Of a stretch of DNA of 64,000 nt, positions 63,293 through 64,000 are shown in pieces. This stretch comes from Muricea muricata (lineage: Eukaryota > Cnidaria > Anthozoa > Malacalcyonacea > Plexauridae). The stretch covers positions 17,641,312-17,705,311 of the forward strand of contig OY979719.1 in assembly GCA_963855995.1 (NCBI GenBank), in the 5' to 3' direction. The notes below the pieces were generated by a model. The model saw only the letters and a list, made by a program, of their open reading frames with translations, ran no database searches and had not been told where the DNA came from. Position numbers and translations under genes: made by a program. Each line of letters begins with the position of its first letter. Positions within the stretch are counted from its first letter, which is position 1.

Positions 63293-64000
63293 AGTTTGTT
63301 TACTTTTCATATCCTCTATTATAGAGTTCTTTGACATTTGCTTGTAGATCAAAATGCTTCACATTTTGCTTGACAGAGTATGCTTCACAGAGTATGAGAT
63401 GGGAAATTGTGAAAAGTATTCTGTCATTTTCCCTCTTTTTAACTTTAACAGTCTGGATGGATAATCAGTCTTAATGCCTACTTTTTGCAATGCAATGCCT
63501 ACTGAAAAGCGTTTGAAAGCACAGTTAGCATTCAATTTTTAATATTTTTAGATGTACAGTATGTTGTGAGTTGCAAGAATGCTTCATTTGAACTGTTGAC
63601 TGACATCTAGCTGCTGGTGACCTTGGAAGGTATAGAGAAAGGTCTTAATACATATCTTGATAAACTGTTTGTGTTTTGAAAAGTTGATATATAGTTTTGA
63701 TTTTTCGACATTTTGTTTGGCTTCGTTCTTAACTGCTTAAAAATAATTCAAAAACCTCTTAAATTTCATTTCAGGTATAATTGTTGTTAATGGCAAAACA
63801 CAACAGTTTTTCATAATTTAGTTTTGAAACATTGAGGAGATTGAGGAAGTTAAATGAGAAGAAATTAAATGATTCTAAACATACAGCACAAAATTTTGAT
63901 CATTTTTTTTCTTTTATTCATGTTACTCCACTTGGTATTACCATTGTTAAAGAACATTGAAAAACATCAAAATAATAAGGAATTATCATTGACATATAAA

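Larger units (their letters stand above)
59391..64000. other. Gene-free right end
   Basis: AT-rich sequence with short reading frames of no recognisable product. It contains the hairpin at 61540-61662 and inverted pair at 62877-63292. Exons of a gene lying mainly beyond the right edge cannot be excluded. Confidence 0.4.

Overview
This is animal nuclear DNA. It is AT-rich, its genes are split by short phase-consistent introns, and it is dense with small inverted-repeat elements. Gene content and repeat style fit a cnidarian or similar marine invertebrate. That assignment is inference; no single feature proves it.

Layout. All five multi-exon genes I could assemble lie on the minus strand. (1) 11-2651: 5' half of ACTR10 (Arp11, dynactin pointed end), running off the left edge. 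(2) 5254-21915: RBKS (ribokinase), eight exons joining in frame to 462 codons, with an unusual basic Ser/Arg-rich tail of about 145 residues. Its 10.2 kb third intron holds three single-exon BTB-BACK(-PHR) paralogues and a BTB pseudogene on the plus strand, plus a decayed copy of one RBKS exon. (3) 23164-28413: MLH3, nine exons, 860 codons, ATPase and endonuclease motifs intact. (4) 30633-32578: a secreted collagen-like protein ending in a resistin-like cysteine domain. (5) 33264-41437: MRPS5 (mitochondrial ribosomal uS5m), nine exons, 373 codons. A possible 27-residue CxxC microprotein gene (plus strand, 28.85-29.37 kb) diverges from MLH3 across a short promoter.

Repeats. From 41547 to 51281 lies a giant imperfect palindrome with arrays of a ~126 bp unit in opposite orientation on either side of a centre near 45.63 kb. 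It resembles a foldback transposon and abuts the MRPS5 5' end. A second, looser foldback pair spans about 52.26-59.39 kb. From 51.3 kb to the right end I found no gene I can defend. Many short inverted-repeat elements, two minisatellites, SINE-like tRNA-derived pieces and hammerhead-ribozyme motifs (2.94-3.56 kb) fill introns and intergenic DNA.

Functionally the genes are housekeeping (dynactin, ribose salvage, meiotic/mismatch repair, mitochondrial translation). The collagen/resistin-like protein and the nested BTB cluster are the lineage-specific parts. All exon structures were built by hand from splice signals, reading phase and remembered family sequences; no database search was run.
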